Shown: in pieces, positions 57,888 to 64,000 of the stretch
Layout: the number at the start of each line of letters is the position of its first letter
Numbering within the stretch: position 1 is the first letter of the stretch
Source of the DNA: Heterostelium multicystogenum
Taxonomy: Eukaryota; Evosea; Eumycetozoa; Acytosteliales; Acytosteliaceae
Assembly (NCBI GenBank): GCA_003667245.1
Contig: RCNN01000047.1
Location: 62,001 to 126,000 of the forward strand
Length of the DNA stretch: 64,000 nucleotides
Direction: 5' to 3'
The notes under the pieces: generated by a model
Seen by the model: only the letters and a program-made list of their open reading frames with translations
Told to the model about the DNA's origin: nothing
Databases searched by the model: none
Position numbers and translations under genes: made by a program

Positions 57888-59514
57888 TTATTTGTTATGC
57901 AAACGATTGATAGTTTGATGTTTAATAAAGCCTCCAGCTATTGTAGATCCGCTGATCATAATATAGTAATTGGAGTTTTCATCTAGCTTTCGAATATGAA
58001 ATTTTGTATAAATTTTGTTGACTATTTGCAATATAATTGTTTCTATGGTTGAGGGAAACGTTTCAATAGGGTGATTATTTAATAGGCTTTGATTGATAAT
58101 AAGTGTTTTAACCGATTCTGGAATGGTACCTTCCTTTAGTTCATTTACGTAGTGTTCCAAGTCAAGTGTTGTAACTGAATTCGGAATGGATCCAGGTATA
58201 AGATTTTGTTGGAATCCCTCACCAGGTGAGAAGAGATATACACTACTTGGAATGACTCCAACTGGAATTTCATGATCGAAAAGATTGTTTAAGTAGAGTT
58301 TTTCAATACCATGTGGCAATGCACCCACTTGAATCGGATGAACGTAATTCGAAGGAAGAAGAAAGTTTTTGATTCTCTTAGGCAGTTGGTCAACTAAAAG
58401 TGGCTTTGGAATGTCGGGGTCATATCTGAATTTGTCGATCTCACATGAGCTTGGTATCACGCCAGGTTGAAAGGGGTTACAACAGCGACCCATTAATAAG
58501 CAAATCAAATTTGGACGACGAGGGAACTGGTATCACTCCTGGTTGCAGAGAAAAAGAGACCTGAGAGTCAAAAGCCAAGCTCCTTAGAGAAGGAGGCAAA
58601 TCCCCAGCTTTCAATAGATATCCACTTTCTACATATAATTTCAACTCCTTGAGATTCTTTAGAGATTTAAGATGGAAAACGTTCTTAGTTGATCGAGTGG
58701 AAATATTTATCAGTTTTGTCAGGGTGTCAGGAAGTGGAGGTAGGTCAAGGGTGTATTGTTTAGATAAGAAAATAAGATTCTTTAGGTTGGGCGGCAGCGT
58801 ATCTGGAAGAAATGGTTGTGAGTAGTTATGAAGACTCAGCTCTGTCAAGGATGATGGAAAAGCATATTGTTTAAACACTTGAGTATATACTCTCATGGAT
58901 AATCTTTCCAGGTGACTTGGGAGAAGACTTCTTTCCAATACCTGATCAAAGCTTGAACTAAAGTAAATAGATTTGATGTTTGGAGGAAAACAATTTGGAT
59001 TGAGAGGCTTATTGAATTTGATTTGAACTGTTTTAACATTTGATTGATGAATCTTTTCATATATATCTTTCAATAGATTTGGGTCAAACTGGTCGGAGAA
59101 TACTATTCTTTCTACCTGATGGCTGATCTCCAAATCTTTAATATCATTTTCTTTGCAATATATTAGATGAAATGGCAATAGTTTAAAGAAATCACTGGCC
59201 AAATATATTCACTTACTTAAAGTATCAAAAGAGAAATCATATACCAAATGAGGTGGACTGGGAGGACCAATGTGAAGAAAGGCATTGTTAAATGCACTTA
59301 TTGAATTCTTAAATATATTCTTATAAGAATTGAGATAAAAGTAAAGATTGTCTTTTTCTATATCATGGCTAGCATTTATATCATCAAACACCAACAGAAT
59401 ATACTTGTCACGCTCTTCATATAATCTTTTGCATACCAGGGTCAAACATATTCTGTCAATATTTTCCAAGTAATATGTGATCTTCTTCAATAATAAATGT
59501 GATAACTTATCCAT
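57888..59514 (-). CDS. FNIP-repeat protein with F-box-like N-terminus (second copy)
   Basis: ATG 59514 gives MDKLSHLLLKKITYYLENID and CLTLVCKRLYEERDKY, an F-box-like start. From about 59150 there are at least fifteen FNIP-type repeats, for example FNKPLNPNCFPPNIKSIYF, FPSSLTELSLHNYSQPFLP, VGALPHGIEKLYL and ELKEGTIPESVKTL. The end (HIRKLDENSNYYIM, then a Gly-rich turn) matches the other FNIP gene at 23964-25610. Two breaks exist: an in-frame TGA at 59209-59211, and a frame shift near 58500. The first is not a shift, since both sides are in the same frame, and it is too close to a GTAAGT/CAG pair to be a normal intron. Thus this may be a real pseudogene. Confidence 0.75.
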
Positions 59515-59982
59515 TTCGTCAATTCGAATTAAAGGGAGTATCAACAGATGATGAAAGTCTTTGTTTAGGTGATCTTACCATAACTACATAAACTCATCAC
59601 TTTTTAATTGTTTTTTTTTTCAAACAGATTCTATATTAAATATTTCAGACTATATCTAGATCTTTATTTTTAACATTTCATTGTATATATCTTGATTCAG
59701 TTTTTATTATGGATTACAATTAAAGATCTATTAAGAAACATCTATTACAATCAAGAACTATTTTATTTTTAATTCATTGTCACCTAGTACAGTAATGTGA
59801 TCTTTGTCTTGTTCAAAGGTATAAAGTTAGACAACAATATCTTATTTGATCATGATATATTAGTTGTTAATCTAATTTATTTACATAATCAGTAAAAGAA
59901 CGGTAGTTCTTCATTGACGTTATATATATTTATTTCTTTTTACTTTGTCATAATTAATCATTACTATTTCATTTGATAGGTT
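59515..59982. other. AT-rich intergenic region
   Basis: Lies between the start of the FNIP gene and the stop of the Tgr-like gene; nothing recognisable is present. Confidence 0.5.
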
Positions 59983-61984
59983 TTAAAGTATAATGTATAT
60001 TATTAGAACGAATCCTATCCATAGAGAGCCTATAATTGATGGTGTTATTAATGTTGTCTTAGAACCATGATCTTTAAGAGAATAATAAAGTTAGTTAATG
60101 TCGAATATTAATATTATTATCAAATAGATTGATTGATGATAGATAGTTACTGGTAATTTTCTTTTTCCTAATATTTGCATTTATAGTTCCTTCGTACACT
60201 TCACCATTCTTTAGAGTGAGAACATATTTGTTTGTAGTATTTTTAACATAATCATTACAATCATATTGTAAATTATCATTGGTATAACCTGAATTCTGGC
60301 ATATTGTGTTTTCAACAATGAATGATTTTGGTTCAGATATTCTGGCTCCTTGAATAGTAATTACATTTCCATATATGAAATCAACATTGTTTATCAATGT
60401 TATATCTATAAATTAATAGAATGTTTAATATTTAATATATATTAATATATTTTGAGAAACAAACAAGTAATATCAGAGATATACTTACTCAAATTGATTT
60501 TAATTAATTTGAAATATATGGTCATCTCATTTGAATGCTTATCAGATGTTCTATTGCATATGTAGGTGTTGTTTGATAGGGTTCCGTTACAAATACTTCC
60601 ACCGAATGAAATGTTAAAATCTCTCAAAGACACGTTTTGAACTTGATTTGAAAGTTTGAATTTGATAATATCTGTATCTAATGGTGAAATATAGTTAAAA
60701 AGTTGTGGAATAGTCTGCACCTTTCCAATAAATTCAACACCATTATCCAAAGTAACTTTTGGTGTGTATTCCAAACTTCCATTCAAATTGGTTGATCCCA
60801 AAGAGCAGAAGAAATAATCTTTTTCGAAATACTTAATTTGGCATTCAATACCTTCCATTTCGATGTGTTTTATCATTTTAAATGAAATAAATGATCCTTT
60901 CATTTGAACTGAAAATTGTCCATATGATGTTTGTGATATAGAATCAACTTTTGAGTAAATAGTTGTTAGTTAAAATAATTGTTTTAAATAATAATTATGA
61001 CAAATATTTACGTTCTATCATTCTGAAAACAGAGCTTGATCTCCCATAGATTTCAATTGAAACATTGAATGATGGTTTGGTATTTGTAATGACTATCATG
61101 GAACCATTGGTATCTATTGAAATGGTGTCGTCAGGTGTACCTCCATCAAATCTGATCAACATTGCTTTGGGTTTTGAACCAAAATTCTTTCCATATAAAG
61201 TGATGGAATTTTCATTTTGGTAAGCACTTTGAATAATAGGATCTAATCAAAGATTAAATATTTGTAAATAAATAAAATATATAAATAGTCGGAAATATAA
61301 ATATTTGTAAATAGATAATTTTTAATAATCTTATAAAATAATATTACCTTCCCATATAAAATATGCAGGAGTACCTGTTGTTCTATTGGAAATTATTAAA
61401 CTTGTTGTAATATTTGGCTGGTCTATATACTTTTCAATATGGTCTGAGGTTAAATTGAAGATTCCAGTATTGTCATCAATAAGTTGGATTGAGGGTCCAA
61501 ATTGTAAACTTAATAACTGGTTCTCTAGCAATAAACTCTTAAAAAAGTATCCTGATATAGTGACAGTGGATGCAGAAGTTGGGATACGAATACTTGGTGG
61601 ATTCATTTTAATTACCTGGATTGTCTTTGATTCTGAACATATTCTTGACAAAGTACATATTTTAACACTTTGGGCATTTACTATTAAATTGATATTTATT
61701 GGACATATCAATATCGATTCATTTTCAGGTTTAACGTCAGAAGCGGTAGAAGTATCAAACCTAACATCATAATAATCTGAAGGAAAGGTTCCTTCAAATA
61801 TAATAGTTTTATCATTAGAATCAATTATATCCAATAATTTTGGTGCATCTTCAGCTATAATAAGAATATCAGTATTGAATGAATAAAACAATAATATTGA
61901 ATATTAATATTTATCATACATACCACCAATATAAGTTAAATTAATTATTAATATACAAAATATAATATATAATAATGTTTTCAT
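59983..61984 (-). CDS. Tgr-like cell-surface protein (IPT/TIG domain, signal peptide, C-terminal membrane anchor)
   Basis: Single-pass surface protein of the Tgr type (transmembrane, IPT, Ig-like, E-set repeat), the family containing the TgrB1/TgrC1 adhesion and kin-recognition pair. The start at 61984 gives a signal peptide MKTLLYIIFCILIINLTYIG. Five introns follow, the first near 61860-61924. The ectodomain has PPSIRIPTSASTVTISGYFF (TIG-like), then PIIQSAYQNENSITLYGKNF (a classical TIG strand) and several NxS/T sites (NRTT, NITT, NCSL-type). Exon 6 gives SKTTLITPSIIGSLWIGFVL and a short hydrophobic end with only a few cytosolic residues, stop TAA 59983-59985. All exons join in frame without correction. 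The protein is about 530 residues, smaller than D. discoideum TgrB1/C1, so a particular orthologue is not claimed. Confidence 0.78.
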
Positions 61985-62885
61985 TGTTTGTGATGGTGAA
62001 TCAATGTTTCTAATAATAATAATAAAATTAGTATTTTGTAAATTAGAATTATTATAAATAAAACAGTAATTTTAAAAATGAGAATACTATATAATTTACT
62101 AAACATAATAATATTTTAAATATGATAGAAAATGATAAGTTATGAGAGTATTAATAATTTAATTTAAATCATTATAGTAATAACAAAAACAATAAATACA
62201 AATTAAATCATTAAAACTGTTGTTCATCAATGAAAGTGGTAACTTCTTAAAACAAATCACACATGTATCATTTTGTATTTTTACAATATAGATGTAAACT
62301 TATTAAATGCTCAATTTGATTAGATTTTTCATGTATAGGAAACCCCATGCCACACAAACTAGAAACCACACAATAACACACAATAAACACACAAATTAAT
62401 GTTAAAACATCAAAGGTATATTTATGAGAGTTAATGCAATTGTTTCTTGGTATATCTACTGTAACATCAATACTTAGAGATATATCAAAAGGTCACACTA
62501 CTATTGAATGATTTCTTCATGGCAATGTGATGTGTGTTTTGTTATTGGAAGTTAACACTTTCATTGATGAACAACAATTTTAATGATTTAATTTGTATTT
62601 ATTGTTTTTGTTATTACTATAATCTATTAAATTACATTATTAATACTCTCATAACTTATCATTTTATCATATTTAAAAATATTATTTAGGTTTAGCAAAT
62701 TATATTTAAAGTTTAATTCTTTAAATAAATATTTCTAAAATATATAATACTTTTATTATTATAAATATATATATATATATATATGATAAACTCATTAATT
62801 TGTTTTTATAAACTTGACAAATCCAATATTTATATCAACAAGACAATAACAATTAAAAACATTCATTGATTCACCATCACAAACA
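61985..62885. promoter_or_regulatory. Shared divergent promoter region of two Tgr-like genes
   Basis: About 900 bp between the two start codons. Its outer parts (62125-62245 and 62560-62690) are a diverged inverted repeat of each other. The central part (about 62290-62520) is unique and includes a CA-rich patch (ACACAAACTAG..CACACAATAAACACAC). A bidirectional promoter is inferred from the divergent layout. No specific factor site was recognised. Confidence 0.55.
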
Positions 62886-64000
62886 ATGAAAACATTATTA
62901 TATATTATATTTTGTATATTTATACTTAATTTAACCTATATTGGTGGTATGTATGATAAATATTAATATTCAATATTATTGTTAAATTGAATTCATTCAA
63001 TACTGATATTCTTATTATAGCTGAAGATGCACCAAAATTATTGGATATAATTGATTCTAATGATAAAACTATTATATTTGAAGGAACCTTTCCTTCAGAT
63101 TATTATGATGTTAGGTTTGATACTTCTACCGCTTCTGACGTTTAAACCTGAAAATGAATCGATATTGATATGTCCAATAAATATCAATTTAATAGTAAAT
63201 GCCCAAAGTGTTAAAATATGTACTTTGTCAAGAATATGTTCAGAATCAAAGACAATCCAGGTAATTAAAATGAATCCACCAAGTATTCGTATCCCAACTT
63301 CTGCATCCACTGTCACTATATCAGGATACTTTTTTAAGAGTTTATTGCTAGAGAACCAGTTATTAAGTTTACAATTTGGACCCTCAATCCAACTTATTGA
63401 TGACAATACTGGAATCTTCAATTTAACCTCAGACCATATTGAAAAGTATATAGACCAGCCAAATATTACAACAAGTTTAATAATTTCCAATAGAACAACA
63501 GGTACTCCTGCATATTTTATATGGGAAGGTAATATTATTTTATAAGATTATTAAAAATTATCTATTTACAAATATTTATATTTCCGACTATTTATATATT
63601 TTATTTATTTACAAATATTTAATCTTTGATTAGATCCTATTATTCAAAGTGCTTACCAAAATGAAAATTCCATCACTTTATATGGAAAGAATTTTGGTTC
63701 AAAACCCAAAGCAATGTTGATCAGATTTGATGGAGGTACACCTGACGACACCATTTCAATAGATACCAATGGTTCCATGATAGTCATTACAAATACCAAA
63801 CCATCATTCAATGTTTCAATTGAAATCTATGGGAGATCAAGCTCTGTTTTCAGAATGATAGAACGTAAATATTTGTCATAATTATTATTTAAAAAACAAT
63901 TATTTTTAACTAACAACTATTTACTCAAAAGTTGATTCTATATCACAAACATCATATGGACAATTTTCAGTTCAAATGAAAGGATCATTTATTTCATTTA
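62886..64000 (+). CDS. Tgr-like cell-surface protein, second copy, partial (runs off the window)
   Basis: Starts at ATG 62886 with a slightly different signal peptide (MKTLLYIIFCIFILNLTYIG). Intron 1 differs by several bases from that of the opposite copy. From 63150 the coding and intron sequence is a mirror image of the minus-strand gene at 59983-61984. One extra T in TTT at about 63142-63145 shifts the frame and creates a stop right after the ASDV segment; the other copy has TT. Exons 2 and 3 and the start of exon 4 are present, and the gene continues beyond 64000. Whether the extra T is a real break or a sequencing error cannot be decided here; other differences in this arm are also homopolymer lengths. 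Confidence 0.72.

Larger units (their letters stand above)
60879..64000. repeat. Long inverted repeat (palindrome) spanning the Tgr-like gene pair
   Basis: Position 64000 pairs with 60879 and 63545 with 61331, so the arms are at least 1.1-1.5 kb long around a centre near 62439. The arms extend beyond the window. The outer parts (60879-61840 and 63040-64000) differ only in a few homopolymer lengths (AAAA/AAAAAA, TTTT/TTTTT, TT/TTT). Toward the centre, intron 1, signal peptides and promoter have diverged with substitutions and indels. Confidence 0.9.

Noticed and set aside
1..64000. tRNA genes
   Set aside because: I looked for the GGTTCGAATCC-type B box with an upstream A box on both strands and found none with a cloverleaf; the few GTTCGA hits are in coding sequence.
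1..64000. CRISPR arrays, bacterial operons, insertion sequences or large retrotransposons
   Set aside because: No spaced direct repeats, no ribosome-binding-site-led gene runs, and no reverse transcriptase, integrase or transposase motifs were seen. The genes have spliceosomal introns.

Overview
This window looks like nuclear DNA of a dictyostelid social amoeba. It is very AT-rich, with A/T-only intergenic stretches and short GT..AG introns of about 50-150 bp. It carries poly-Asn, Thr-rich and Gln/Pro-rich runs, the dictyostelid-specific FNIP-repeat family, a Tgr-like adhesion gene pair, a QPS-type dynamin A, and an alpha-2-macroglobulin-like protein with a circularly permuted Ras domain. I cannot name the species. 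Many genes need single-base frame corrections, almost all as if one extra base were present. I treat these as sequence errors unless stated otherwise, so gene spans are given start to stop across the breaks.

Layout, left half: a CaCA-type cation exchanger (+, 26-1166); a giant A2M/cpRas gene (+, 2803-15302); a proline-rich membrane protein (+); SUMO E2 UBC9 (-); an Asterix/WDR83OS ER protein (+); an uncertain short gene near 18.2 kb; lipin phosphatidate phosphatase (-, 18706-22071); 1.9 kb of AT-rich DNA; a FNIP-repeat protein (+); dynamin A (-); a CH-IQ-RhoGEF-PH protein (-); ETF beta (-); gamma-carbonic-anhydrase-like protein (+); RNA polymerase subunit RPB8 (-); a class 3 / DAG-lipase-like protein (-); and an F-box-like/LRR protein (-).

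Right half: 3.6 kb with little in it; a PAP2-superfamily membrane enzyme (+); a hairpin locus with a DUSE-like box; a multi-pass membrane protein (+); a FYVE-related zinc finger/TIG protein (+); a Naa80-like acetyltransferase (-), apparently unlisted by simple ORF calling because it is split by an intron and a frame break; a NUDT19-like Nudix hydrolase (+); a candidate structured small RNA with an upstream DUSE-like box (-); a 55-residue membrane protein (-); a second FNIP protein (-); and at the right edge a long inverted repeat holding two divergently transcribed, nearly identical Tgr-like (TIG-domain, signal peptide, C-terminal membrane anchor) genes.

Most genes are unrelated housekeeping or signalling genes, with no operon logic. 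The parts most worth a second look are the A2M protein whose bait region is replaced by a G3-G4-G5-G1-G2 Ras domain (Gln61 position is Cys, thioester motif lost, no signal peptide), the palindromic Tgr pair, which recalls the divergent tgrB1/tgrC1 allorecognition locus, and the DUSE-linked RNA candidate at 56.9-57.1 kb.
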